The position numbers were made by a program, and so were the translations under genes. This document shows, one piece after another, positions 45,303 to 53,925 of a stretch of DNA of 64,000 bases. Source of the DNA: Verrucomicrobiota bacterium. Lineage in GTDB: Bacteria; Verrucomicrobiota; Verrucomicrobiia; Limisphaerales; PALSA-1396. The stretch is from positions 61,751 through 125,750 of the forward strand of contig JACQFP010000086.1 of the NCBI GenBank assembly GCA_016200005.1, written 5' to 3'. Each line of letters opens with the position of its first letter. The first letter of the stretch is position 1. The notes under the pieces were generated by a model that was given only the letters and a program-made list of their open reading frames with translations, was not told where the DNA came from and did not search any database.

Positions 45303-46808
45303 CTACTGACCCTGCCGATGCCTTGGCAGATACAGGTGGTCAAACACATAATCCGCCACCTGTCGGCCTTGCGTGATGCCCTCGGTCTTGTCGAAGGCCC
45401 AATGGATGCCGAGGTAAATCCGGCTCTGGCCATTTTCTTCCTCAGCCTGGGAGAGCGATGAGAAGCTGCGCGGGAGCAGCGGTCGTACATTTCCATTGTT
45501 GTCTCGCGTGACGCCGTTGAATTCTTCCGACACGAACGTGAAGGCAATGTCGTCTGTTCCGTAGAAGCGGCGCAGCGTTTGAAAGACGGCGCCGCCAAAT
45601 CCGGCATGGCCCGACGGATAAGCTGGGAAAGGCGGCGTGAAGTTTGGGCCTTGGAGATTGCTGGCGGGGGCGCCCAACGGTGAGAACGTCGGATCGCCAA
45701 GAGTGTCCGGGTTGCCATCGCCGGCACCCGTGGGGCCGGTGCCCGGGTCGGATTCGCGGATGCCGGTGATCGGGCGCCAGAAATCGTAGTAGTACTTCGA
45801 CTCCCAGACGGCCAGGCCCGCTTCGGCCATTGCCACGTTGATCAAAGCCAGCAGCCGCGTAACTTCGACATCATCCGAGCCCATCTGGTCGGCGAGATGC
45901 AGCACCAGTTGATTATACAACCTCGGCGGCGCGCACAGGCTGGGCGTTCCGTCGTAGGCCCAGAAAATGCCGATGTAGGTTTGCTCCAAGGTGCGCTCGG
46001 TGGGTGTAACCACGCCGTCGCCGCCCAGCCGTTTCACTTCATGGTAAGCGGCCGTGTATTCCGGGCTGGTCAGGGCGGGCGGCGGTGGAATGCGAAACTG
46101 GCGGGACGATTGCATGACGAACGGAAGGCACTCGCCCCAGTGTCCGCCCAGAGCGAGGGGAATCAAGCTGATCGGATCCTGTCGCCAATGACCCGGCAGG
46201 TCGCTCGTGGGATGATCGATGCCAACGCGCGGTTCGGCGGTTTGCGAACCGTCGTTGGCGCGGAGGGCGAGAATCGCGGCGGCGGCGCGTTTGCCGAGGT
46301 TGATGCCATTCGCCCGGGCATTTTTATTTTTAACCTCTGCGAGGTCTTCCGCCAGTCGCGCGTCGAAGCTTGTCGCCTGGGAAGGGAACAATGACACCAG
46401 CGTATCATGCGCGGCTTGACTGATGGCGGCCTTCATCGAAAGTGGGCCGGAAGGCGCCCGGACGCCGGTATAGCTTTCGTACTCGCCAATCGCTGAATTC
46501 ACCGTGTCGAACATCGCGATGTGAACAATCGCCATCGCCCGGCTCGCGCGGCAAGGTCCGAGTTGTTCGCCGAAGACGCGAAGCTCACCCGGCGCCACCG
46601 GAGTGTGATCGAGCCCGCTGGCATCGATCGCGATCTGGTTCCAACGACGGACCGCGTCGAGCCCTTTTCGCGGTCCATGTCTGGGACTGTTGACGAGGGG
46701 CGGAGCAGCTTGGTAGCGCGGCCCGAAGGCGGCACGAAGTCCGTCGGTTGCGACACTCGCGAAGGTAGAGAGGGCGAGAGCCAGGAATATAATTGAGAAC
46801 GGTTTCAT
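45303..46808 (-). CDS. Exported vanadium-dependent haloperoxidase-like (PAP2 superfamily) protein
   Basis: The 501-residue protein has a signal peptide (IIFLALALSTFASVA). The vanadate/phosphate-binding residues of the family are present: K338 and R345-P346 in SKYYYDFWRP, PSGH at 398-401 and SRIYLGIHW at 462-470 (R463, H469). The length fits vanadium chloroperoxidase-like enzymes rather than small PAP2 phosphatases. Haloperoxidases use hydrogen peroxide to oxidise halides; relatives can act as phosphatases, so the activity is not certain. A run of nine T bases lies just upstream of the start. It converges on the HZS-alpha-like cytochrome gene. Confidence 0.85.
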   Translation of the reverse strand: MKPFSIIFLALALSTFASVATDGLRAAFGPRYQAAPPLVNSPRHGPRKGLDAVRRWNQIAIDASGLDHTPVAPGELRVFGEQLGPCRASRAMAIVHIAMFDTVNSAIGEYESYTGVRAPSGPLSMKAAISQAAHDTLVSLFPSQATSFDARLAEDLAEVKNKNARANGINLGKRAAAAILALRANDGSQTAEPRVGIDHPTSDLPGHWRQDPISLIPLALGGHWGECLPFVMQSSRQFRIPPPPALTSPEYTAAYHEVKRLGGDGVVTPTERTLEQTYIGIFWAYDGTPSLCAPPRLYNQLVLHLADQMGSDDVEVTRLLALINVAMAEAGLAVWESKYYYDFWRPITGIRESDPGTGPTGAGDGNPDTLGDPTFSPLGAPASNLQGPNFTPPFPAYPSGHAGFGGAVFQTLRRFYGTDDIAFTFVSEEFNGVTRDNNGNVRPLLPRSFSSLSQAEEENGQSRIYLGIHWAFDKTEGITQGRQVADYVFDHLYLPRHRQGQ

Positions 46809-47371
46809 TGGGGTTTTTTTTTCGGGCCGGTGGTTGACGAACGACATTCACGGCGTGTGGCGATGGTTGAATTGTCGGCGAGGTTGGCATGGTTGGTCTG
46901 GAATTTCAAGACAAATAGCGTCTCTTTCATTCGTCAAACTTGACCGGCTGACAAGGAGTTGCTGGCGTCGGGGCTTGGCTGAGTGTCAGCAACATTCCTT
47001 TAACGATGTCCATCCAGCACCCTGACAACTCCGGCGTCGTGGAGTCAGGCTTCACGCGAATTGGACTGCTGCTGGTGGTGATGGTAATCCTCGCGATTCT
47101 GACGGCGTAGCTCCCGCCGCGCTTTCCAAAGCCAAGGCACGCGGCCAACGGACGGTATCCCGCGGCAAATCCTGGGAGTAATCTGCAATCGCGCGTCATT
47201 TACAGCCTAGATTACAGTGAAAAAATTCAAGCGTGCACCGCCGCCGCGCAGCTCATTTCGTAGGCCAAGCCCACGCGCTTGGTGACACGCTTTCCGAGCT
47301 TCAAGGAGGTTCAATCTTGCGCAGTAGATTCTGGCCACGTCATCCCGCGCGGTATAGGTTCAACCAACGCG
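46809..47371. other. Intergenic region containing a decayed prepilin gene
   Basis: The only recognisable content is the prepilin remnant at 47006-47181. GTCAA and TTGAC near 46934-46944 are in the wrong arrangement for an FNR-type box. I see no intact gene. Confidence 0.5.
47006..47181 (+). pseudogene. Frameshifted remnant of a type IV pilin-like/type II secretion prepilin
   Basis: The first frame encodes VESGFTRIGLLLVVMVILAI, close to the prepilin signature GFTLIELLVVIAIIAIL but with the key Glu at position 5 changed to Gly, and then stops at 47108. In another frame from 47107 the sequence continues as APAALSKAKARGQRTV, close to the usual LLPALSKAKARAQR of verrucomicrobial and planctomycete prepilins, and stops at 47179. 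One frameshift and early stops show that it is dead. Confidence 0.75.
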
Positions 47372-50245
47372 ATGACGCCGAGCCAACAACGCGCGATGAT
47401 TGCTGCCGCGGATTGCGACGTCGCTTTCGACAATCTCACGAGGCAACTCTACGCCACGGACGCCTCGATTTATCAGATCGAGCCAAGGGGGGTCGCGTTC
47501 CCGCGCAGCGCCGAGCAAGCCAGCGCTGTGATTCACGCGGCAGCCGACGCTGGCCTCCCGATCACTCCGCGCGGTGCCGGGACGGGTCTGACGGGTGGTG
47601 CCATTGGCGACGGCTTGATCGTTGAATTCGCCCGGCACAACCGGCAGATCGCCGTGCTGAATCTGGAAAAGCGCACCGTGCGGGTGGGCGCCGGCGTGGT
47701 GCTCGACCAGCTCAACCAATTTCTCAAGCCGCACGGATTCTGTTTCGGGCCGGATGTGGCGACCAGTTCGCGCGCCACACTCGGCGGGATGATTGCCAAC
47801 AACTCTTCCGGCGCTCACGTGCCGATCTATGGCACCACGGCGGACCACATCGAATCGCTAGAAATTGTCCTGGCGGATGGACGTATCAAAACCATCGGAC
47901 CTCGCCGCGACGGGCTGAATCCGCAGCGTGAGTTGATCAACTGTTTGGTTCGTCAGCACGCCATGGAAATCAACCAGCGCATGCCACCGGGCTTGTTGAA
48001 ACGCTGGCCGGGTTACGCTCTCGATCGCTGTCTGCGCGGGCCGGACAATCTCAACCACATCCTGTCCGGCAGTGAAGGCACACTCGCGGCCATCCTGTCG
48101 GCGGAATTGAAAATCGTTCCGCTGCCGCGCGACAAAGGTTTGGGTCTGATTTTTTTCGCCTCCGTTGCCGAGGCGATGCAGGCCACCGTGGAACTGCTCG
48201 ACCTGAAACCCGCCGCGATTGAGCACATCGACCGGGTACTCTTAGACCAGACCAAAGGGCAACTCCAGTTTCAGGCCGCGCGCGACCTGCTCGAACTGGA
48301 CGCCCGGCCGTGCGAATCGATTTTGATCGTGGAGTTCTATGACGACGTTGCGGATCGCTTGGAACTGCTCGCGAAACGACGCCTGGGTCTGCGCAAAACG
48401 ATTTTGCGCGAAGCCGCTGAGATGAATCTGGTGTGGTCGTTGCGCAAGGCGGGACTTTCGTTGATCACCGGACGGAAGGGCGACGCCAAGCCCGTCACCG
48501 GCATCGAAGACACAGCCGTGAGACCGGCGCAGTTGCCGGCCTACGTCGCCGGTTTGGAATCGATCATGAAACCGCTCGGATTGAAGGTTTGCTATTACGG
48601 CCACGCCGCCGCCGGCCTCTTGCACGCTCGCCCTGTGCTCGACCTGCACAGTGCGACCGACTTGAAAAAATTTCGCCAGGTGTGCGACGAAGTTGCCGCG
48701 CTCGTACGCCAGTTCAAAGGCTCGCTCGCCGCCGAACACGGCGTCGGCATCGCCCGCACCGAGTTCATGCCCGCACAGCTCGGCGAAGAATTGTTGATGG
48801 TGATGCGCGAAATCAAGTCCTCGTTCGACCCGAAGAACCTTTTCAACCCCGGCAAGATCATCGCTGACGGTCGATTCAAAATTGACGCGCACTTGCGGCA
48901 GGGCGCGGACCACAAATTGAAATTGCCCTTCACTCCCTTGCTCGCGTTCGCCGCCAAGGACGGTTCATTCGTCCGCAATCTGGAGCAATGCAATGGCTGC
49001 GGCGGTTGTCGTAAGGACACGCCGACGATGTGCCCGACCTTCGTGGCGACCGGCGAGGAAATCATGTCCACGCGCGGACGCGCCAATGTCATTCGCGCGG
49101 TCTTGGAACGGCGCGGCATCGACGGCGGTGATCTGCTGCGCACGGCGGAATTGGAGGCCGCCCTGAGCAACTGTCTCGGCTGCAAAGCCTGCACGACCGA
49201 GTGCCCCTCGAAAGTGAACCTCGCCCTGCTCAAGGCGGAGTTGCTGCACGCGCGGCATCGGCGCGACGGCCTGCCGCTGCGTGAGCGGTTGCTGAGTTCG
49301 GTGGATGCGCTCGGCAAGCTTGGCTGCTGTGCACCGGGTCTGGTGAATGCCGCGCTCGATTGGCCGTGGCTGCGAGGATTCCTATCAAAGGCCCTCGACA
49401 TTGCGGCGCGACGACCACTGCCGCATTACACGAACGAACGTTTCGACCACTGGTTTGCCCGGCGTCCAGTTGGACGGGCTTCTACTCGCGGAAGGGTCAT
49501 TCTGTGGGACGATACGTTCGTGCGCTATCACGAGCCGCAGATCGGCAAAGCGGCCGTCGCGGTGCTGGAAGCGGCGGGATTTGAAGTCACGTTGTTACGG
49601 GAACGGCATTGTTGTGGCCGTCCCGCTTTCAGCCAAGGCAACCTGGATACAGCCGCGCGATTGGGACGACACAATCTGGATCTCCTGAATCACGATGGCG
49701 GTGAAGCGCCAATCGTTTTCCTTGAACCTTCCTGCTACTCGATGTTCGCGGAGGATTATCGCGAGTTGAATCTGTCCGGCATCAAGCACATCGTGAATCG
49801 TTGCTTCCTCTTCGAGCAGTTCATCGACGATTTGTTGAACCGTGAACCGGCGGCAATCCCGTTCAATCGACAGGCGGTCAGCATCGCGATCCACGCGCAT
49901 TGTCATGCCAAGTCGTTGATGAACATTTCGTTCATGGCACGGCTGGCGCAACGGTTGCCCGGGCGAAAGGCGACGTTGTTGGACACCGGCTGCTGCGGCA
50001 TGGCCGGCGCTTTCGGCGCGTTGGAATCCAAATACGAATTATCGCTCAAGGTGGCCGAGCCGCTGATCAAAAAGATCAAGCAACAACCTGAGGGAACAAT
50101 CGTGGTCACTTCCGGCACCAGTTGCCGGCAGCAGATCGAGCATCTGACAAACGTTCGCCCGCGCCACATGGCCGAAATCATGGCGGAAGCGTTGACATTG
50201 GAAAATCGACCGGTGGCGGATGGTGTAACTCCGTTGGTGTGCTGA
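47372..50245 (+). CDS. FAD-linked oxidase fused to a (4Fe-4S)/CCG-domain protein (GlcD-GlpC/lactate dehydrogenase type)
   Basis: The 957-residue protein joins an FAD-binding PCMH domain (PRGAGTGLTGGA, ATLGGMIANNSSGAH), a FAD-oxidase C-terminal domain (AAEHGVGIARTEF), an iron-sulphur domain (CNGCGGC near residue 540 and CLGCKACTTECP near 601) and two cysteine-rich CCG domains (HCCGRP near 747, GCCGMAG near 874). This layout occurs in membrane-associated D-lactate, glycolate or D-2-hydroxyglutarate dehydrogenases that feed electrons to quinones. The substrate cannot be chosen from sequence. The ATG at 47372 is used; upstream in-frame sequence is not conserved-looking. Confidence 0.87.
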   Translation: MTPSQQRAMIAAADCDVAFDNLTRQLYATDASIYQIEPRGVAFPRSAEQASAVIHAAADAGLPITPRGAGTGLTGGAIGDGLIVEFARHNRQIAVLNLEKRTVRVGAGVVLDQLNQFLKPHGFCFGPDVATSSRATLGGMIANNSSGAHVPIYGTTADHIESLEIVLADGRIKTIGPRRDGLNPQRELINCLVRQHAMEINQRMPPGLLKRWPGYALDRCLRGPDNLNHILSGSEGTLAAILSAELKIVPLPRDKGLGLIFFASVAEAMQATVELLDLKPAAIEHIDRVLLDQTKGQLQFQAARDLLELDARPCESILIVEFYDDVADRLELLAKRRLGLRKTILREAAEMNLVWSLRKAGLSLITGRKGDAKPVTGIEDTAVRPAQLPAYVAGLESIMKPLGLKVCYYGHAAAGLLHARPVLDLHSATDLKKFRQVCDEVAALVRQFKGSLAAEHGVGIARTEFMPAQLGEELLMVMREIKSSFDPKNLFNPGKIIADGRFKIDAHLRQGADHKLKLPFTPLLAFAAKDGSFVRNLEQCNGCGGCRKDTPTMCPTFVATGEEIMSTRGRANVIRAVLERRGIDGGDLLRTAELEAALSNCLGCKACTTECPSKVNLALLKAELLHARHRRDGLPLRERLLSSVDALGKLGCCAPGLVNAALDWPWLRGFLSKALDIAARRPLPHYTNERFDHWFARRPVGRASTRGRVILWDDTFVRYHEPQIGKAAVAVLEAAGFEVTLLRERHCCGRPAFSQGNLDTAARLGRHNLDLLNHDGGEAPIVFLEPSCYSMFAEDYRELNLSGIKHIVNRCFLFEQFIDDLLNREPAAIPFNRQAVSIAIHAHCHAKSLMNISFMARLAQRLPGRKATLLDTGCCGMAGAFGALESKYELSLKVAEPLIKKIKQQPEGTIVVTSGTSCRQQIEHLTNVRPRHMAEIMAEALTLENRPVADGVTPLVC

Positions 50246-50294
50246 GAAGGAAGCTGACAAGACAAAGGAATCTTCTACACTCTGCCGCGTCAAG

Positions 50295-51215
50295 ATGAGT
50301 GAAGCGTCATTATCGCCGGTTGTGCTCTTGTCGGCTTATTGCTTGCTGATTCTGCTGGCGTCGCTGGCGGGCGGCTGGATTCCGCTGTTTGTCCGGTTGA
50401 CACACACGCGGTTGCAAGTGGCGACCAGCTTTGTCGCCGGTCTGATGCTGGGCGTCGGCGTGTTGCATCTGATGCCGCATGCGTGGCAGCAACTGCGCTC
50501 CATCGACCGCACCGCCTGGTGGTTGCTCGGTGGGTTTCTGTTGATGTTTTTCATCCAACGATTTTTTCATTTCCATCACCACGATGTCCCGGATGAATCG
50601 CCGGAAGGAAGCGCTGACGAACATCACCACGATGATCACGACCACGACCACCACCAGCACGAACGCACGCTGGCCGATCAATCAGCAAGTCAGTTGTCGT
50701 GGAGCGGTGCCGCGCTCGGATTGACGTTGCACACGTTGATCGACGGCATCGCGCTGGCCGCGAGTGTGGAAGCGGAGGCTCATGGTAGCGGAGGTGGACT
50801 GCTGGGGCTGGGCACGTTTCTCGTCATCATCCTCCACAAACCTTTTGATGCAATGGCCATCGGCACGCTGATGGCGGCGAGCGGCTGGTCGAGAGGTTCA
50901 CGACATTTTGTGAACGGACTTTTCGCGCTGGCGATTCCCGCCGGAGTATTGCTGTTTCACTTCGGAGCGGGTCAATTTTCCGACGCCGGCCACATCTTTC
51001 TCGGCGCAGCCCTGGCTTTTGCGGCCGGCACATTTGTCTGCATCGCGACGAGTGATTTGTTGCCCGAACTGCAGTTCCACGCGCACGACCGCGTCAAGCT
51101 ATCCTTCGCCCTGTTGGCGGGCCTGATTCTGGCCGCGGCCATCGGCAAATTCGAAACCACCGGCCACGAACATCATCATCCGCCCATCGTCTGGCCCGAC
51201 CAATCCGTGCCGTGA
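50295..51215 (+). CDS. ZIP family divalent metal transporter
   Basis: The 306-residue inner-membrane protein has about eight membrane segments. A cytoplasmic His-rich loop (EHHHDDHDHDHHQHE, about 109-123) lies between TM3 and TM4, as in ZIP proteins. Metal-site residues are H146 and D150 in HTLIDGIALA and H181 and D185 in HKPFDAMAIG. It probably imports zinc, iron or another divalent metal. It starts 49 bases after the FAD/Fe-S oxidoreductase gene and may be co-transcribed with it, perhaps supplying metal for redox proteins. Confidence 0.9.
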   Translation: MSEASLSPVVLLSAYCLLILLASLAGGWIPLFVRLTHTRLQVATSFVAGLMLGVGVLHLMPHAWQQLRSIDRTAWWLLGGFLLMFFIQRFFHFHHHDVPDESPEGSADEHHHDDHDHDHHQHERTLADQSASQLSWSGAALGLTLHTLIDGIALAASVEAEAHGSGGGLLGLGTFLVIILHKPFDAMAIGTLMAASGWSRGSRHFVNGLFALAIPAGVLLFHFGAGQFSDAGHIFLGAALAFAAGTFVCIATSDLLPELQFHAHDRVKLSFALLAGLILAAAIGKFETTGHEHHHPPIVWPDQSVP

Positions 51216-51240
51216 ATCCTGAGTGACTCAAACGGTTGCC

Positions 51241-51498
51241 CTACTTGAACCGGGTGATCTTGACACGATAATCAGTCGGCCCTTTTTCAAGATGTTCCCA
51301 ACCGAACGCGCCGGGGAATTCGGCGGCGAATTGATAGTAAAGCGGGACGGGGTCGTGGTCATTCAACAGGATGAAATGGTCGCCCAACGGCAAGTCGCGC
51401 CACGTTTGCATGATCAGCTTGTGTTTGATGGAGCAGGGAATTGGGCGCACATCCATCACTTTGTCCGCGCCGATGTGCGGCTCTGTCTGCGTCGTCAT
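51241..51498 (-). CDS. DUF2249 domain protein
   Basis: This 85-residue cytoplasmic protein is a single DUF2249 domain: DVRPIPCSIKHKLIMQTW, LPLGDHFILLNDHDPVPLYYQF and the terminal DYRVKI are conserved. DUF2249 genes often accompany denitrification or nitrosative-stress genes. It ends the operon started by the tandem DUF2249 gene at 53718 and is the nearest in sequence to its second half. Confidence 0.88.
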   Translation of the reverse strand: MTTQTEPHIGADKVMDVRPIPCSIKHKLIMQTWRDLPLGDHFILLNDHDPVPLYYQFAAEFPGAFGWEHLEKGPTDYRVKITRFK

Positions 51499-51531
51499 TT
51501 AATTTCCTTTCGTTTGATTGCTCCGGCCGGT

Positions 51532-51846
51532 TTACCAGGCGATGCCAACACGAGCGCGGCCGTAATCGCTCATCATGGCGGGATTCCACGGCGGGTCCCA
51601 AATCAGTTCAACCTCCACTTCCTCCACGCCTTCGAGATTGAGCAAGGCGGTTTGCACGCCCCAACTGAGGCTCTCGTGCATCGGACAACCCGGCGTGGTG
51701 AGCGTCATCTTCACCGTCACCTTGCCGCCGGTCAGGTGGATGTCGTAAATCAAACCGAGATCGACGATGTTGCAATCCAGCTCGGGATCGAGGACCTGCT
51801 GCAAGGCTTCGCGAATCGTGGTTTCATTCACGTGGGTCGTTGTCAT
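51532..51846 (-). CDS. MIP18/DUF59-family metal-sulphur cluster assembly factor
   Basis: This 104-residue protein is of the SufT/PaaD-like family: IREALQQVLDPELDCNIVDL, the key TTPGCPMHE with the conserved Cys, and ELIWDPPWNPAMMSD, the usual C-terminal motif. It probably helps mature an iron-sulphur or other metal protein. The ATG at 51846 overlaps the upstream membrane gene by four bases. In related bacteria such genes sit with DUF2249 and haem-copper-oxidase-like genes, as here. Confidence 0.9.
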   Translation of the reverse strand: MTTTHVNETTIREALQQVLDPELDCNIVDLGLIYDIHLTGGKVTVKMTLTTPGCPMHESLSWGVQTALLNLEGVEEVEVELIWDPPWNPAMMSDYGRARVGIAW

Positions 51847-53225
51847 AGATTGCCTTTCAACGCTGGCCGCAACCCCAGCGGCTCGATTTTCGGTTGGAAC
51901 AAATGCAGCAGGATTTTCCCCATGTTCATTGCAAACAACACGAGACTCGCCGCCAGCAACGAACAACTCCATTGCACTGCGCTTTCATTGCCCGAAACAA
52001 TTGACACACTGGTTGCTGCCAATCCCACGACGAACATCCAGTAGCCCAACGCTTGCAACCGCGGCGAGTAGAGATCGGCCAACGATGGAATCTTGCTGCG
52101 GCCGATTTCCCGGCTGTAACGGGCATACCAGACCAGGAACGGAACAATTTTGTAGAGCATGCCGAGGATGGCGAACGTCACCACGCCGATCAACGCGAGG
52201 AAGCCATAAACATTTTCCAACTGCGTCGAGAAGCGGGTCATCGGCAGAGTCGGCCAGCAAAGAATGATTCCCAGCAGCGACAGCGGCAACAGCAGGCTGA
52301 TGGCGGTCAGAAAATATTTCAGCCCCCAATCAAGATGCCGCCGTTTGCGCGCGCGCAACATGGCCCGCATCTCCACGCCGTAAAAGGCCAGTCCGGAAAT
52401 GACGACGAACACGAACGCCAGTTTCCAGGGACTGCCAAACAAAATGGTCAAGAAAAGTCCCAGCAAGCCCACATTCAACAGTCCAATCGACCAGGCGGCG
52501 CGACGATGACTCTGCACTTCGCCCAGCGCAAACATCGGCACGAGTTTGTAGGAGACGGCCACCAGCATCATCACGAAAAATCCCAGGCCGCCGAGATGGG
52601 CGTGGGCGTGCATGAGCGAAATGGCATAGAACGGACTGATCTGCGGCCAGCATTTGGCGGACACCATGAACAGACCCGCGCACAGGGTCATCAACAGCCA
52701 GAACAACGCTGAAGCGATGCCAACAGCGACGACATTCCAGCGCGGGATGCGCGCCAAGGTCCGTCCCAGGTTGTACACAAACAGAATGACGCCGATCCCG
52801 AAGATCGAACCGAAGTGGCCGACCTGTTTCATGTTCCAGATCCAGAACATCCAGATCATCCCGGCGAACCCGATGACGTGCAGAACAAACTGCCAGCGCG
52901 CCAGCCGTTCACTGTGCAGTCTGGTTTCGAGCGCCACGGGCACGAGTTGATACATCGCGCCCATGACGATGGACGAAATCCAGCCGAGCGTGAACAGGTG
53001 CGTCACAGCGATGACATACTGGTTGTAATGATACGTCGCCAGAATGTCCGGCCGTAACACCAGCCACAGAATACCGCTAAACAACGAAAGCATCCCCGTC
53101 ACCACGAATCGCAACGGCAAACTCACCGACGGCGCGAGGGCGCCAGCGACACCGACGGCTTTGGCTGCCGTGCCGATGGGTTTGGCCAATTTAGGAGCGG
53201 TGGATATGGGTAATGAAGCTTCCAT
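51843..53225 (-). CDS. Multi-pass membrane protein of the haem-copper oxidase subunit I/NnrS-like type
   Basis: The 460-residue protein has about 12 membrane segments. Three similar segments recur: THLFTLGW...MYQLVP (about 75-97), MHAHAHLGG...SYKLVP (about 205-230) and a His-less NVYGFLAL...LYKIVP (about 338-362). The His residues in the first two could bind haem. The Tyr/His pattern needed for a full oxidase centre is missing, so oxygen or NO reduction is unlikely to follow the standard mechanism. NnrS-like haem-copper proteins protect against nitric oxide. The start has a GGAGG site; it overlaps the tandem DUF2249 gene by 35 bases. Confidence 0.7.
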   Translation of the reverse strand: MEASLPISTAPKLAKPIGTAAKAVGVAGALAPSVSLPLRFVVTGMLSLFSGILWLVLRPDILATYHYNQYVIAVTHLFTLGWISSIVMGAMYQLVPVALETRLHSERLARWQFVLHVIGFAGMIWMFWIWNMKQVGHFGSIFGIGVILFVYNLGRTLARIPRWNVVAVGIASALFWLLMTLCAGLFMVSAKCWPQISPFYAISLMHAHAHLGGLGFFVMMLVAVSYKLVPMFALGEVQSHRRAAWSIGLLNVGLLGLFLTILFGSPWKLAFVFVVISGLAFYGVEMRAMLRARKRRHLDWGLKYFLTAISLLLPLSLLGIILCWPTLPMTRFSTQLENVYGFLALIGVVTFAILGMLYKIVPFLVWYARYSREIGRSKIPSLADLYSPRLQALGYWMFVVGLAATSVSIVSGNESAVQWSCSLLAASLVLFAMNMGKILLHLFQPKIEPLGLRPALKGNL

Positions 53226-53718
53226 CACTTTGTTCCTCCGTCGTCCCGATGAAGCCCCGTTCCTCTAATTGCGCGTAAAGGTGCATCGGACGACGATCCG
53301 TCCGTGCGCGCAACTCCGCCCCGGCGGGTAAATCACCCAGAGCCTCCAGGATGACGACGAGCGGCTGCGGCGGCTCCAATCCGCGCGCGTCAACTTCGAT
53401 CATTTCGTTGCAGGCACAGGCACACCGGGGCGCGTCTTGACGTGATGGCGAGGGTTCTACCGCTTTTTCCGAAACCGGCGCGGCGGTTGAACTGCGCGAG
53501 AACAACACTTCCCAATCACCGCTGTTGCTGGGTTTGGCCTCGTGAGAAAAACCCTGTCGCGCCAACACACCGAACAACGGCACCGGCTCGAAGGGCGCGA
53601 TCAGCAGGAGCTTTTCGCCGTCCTTCAACCGCGCCACCGTTTGCATGATTTTGGAAAACGGTTCGCGACCTTGCGCGATGTCTTCGCGCACATCCAGGCT
53701 CACAACGTTGTCATTCAT
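53191..53718 (-). CDS. Tandem DUF2249 protein
   Basis: The 175-residue protein has two DUF2249 domains. The first (VVSLDVREDIAQGREPFSKIM) and the second (MIEVDARGLEPPQPLVVILEAL) are joined by a Cys/Ser-rich linker with CACAC, a possible metal-binding cluster. It is the first gene of the minus-strand operon leading to the haem-copper-like protein, the MIP18 factor and a second DUF2249 protein. A perfect FNR-type palindrome is centred about 44 bases before the ATG. Confidence 0.8.
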   Translation of the reverse strand: MNDNVVSLDVREDIAQGREPFSKIMQTVARLKDGEKLLLIAPFEPVPLFGVLARQGFSHEAKPSNSGDWEVLFSRSSTAAPVSEKAVEPSPSRQDAPRCACACNEMIEVDARGLEPPQPLVVILEALGDLPAGAELRARTDRRPMHLYAQLEERGFIGTTEEQSDGSFITHIHRS

Positions 53719-53755
53719 CACGCGGCCAATCTAGCGGCGGACGTGCCCGAACGCT

Positions 53756-53769
53756 TTGATGCAAATCAA
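53756..53769. promoter_or_regulatory. FNR-type box TTGAT-GCAA-ATCAA
   Basis: This is the best site in the window, symmetric over 18 bases as CTTTGAT...ATCAAAG, and identical to the classical FNR consensus half-sites. It lies just before the DUF2249/haem-copper-like operon. Confidence 0.75.
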
Positions 53770-53822
53770 AGTTTATCACTGGTCAGTAAGATTCAACGCC
53801 CTGCCCCAAAGCACGCGAAGAT

Positions 53823-53836
53823 TTGACGCGAGTCAA
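53823..53836. promoter_or_regulatory. DNR/NnrR-type box TTGAC-GCGA-GTCAA
   Basis: Symmetric over 16 bases. It lies about 96 bases before the monohaem cytochrome gene at 53926, in the same intergenic region as the site at 53756. Confidence 0.7.
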
Positions 53837-53925
53837 ACCTTTCGGTGCTCGAATGTTTAGGCTGCGCCAAATTTTGTGAGAGCTTTGGTGGTGGAAACCT
53901 ATAACTTTGAACCGGAGTTGAACTG

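Noticed and set aside
46934..46945. GTCAA next to TTGAC before the prepilin remnant
   Set aside because: The half-sites are in the wrong order for a CRP/FNR-type box, and no intact gene lies just downstream.
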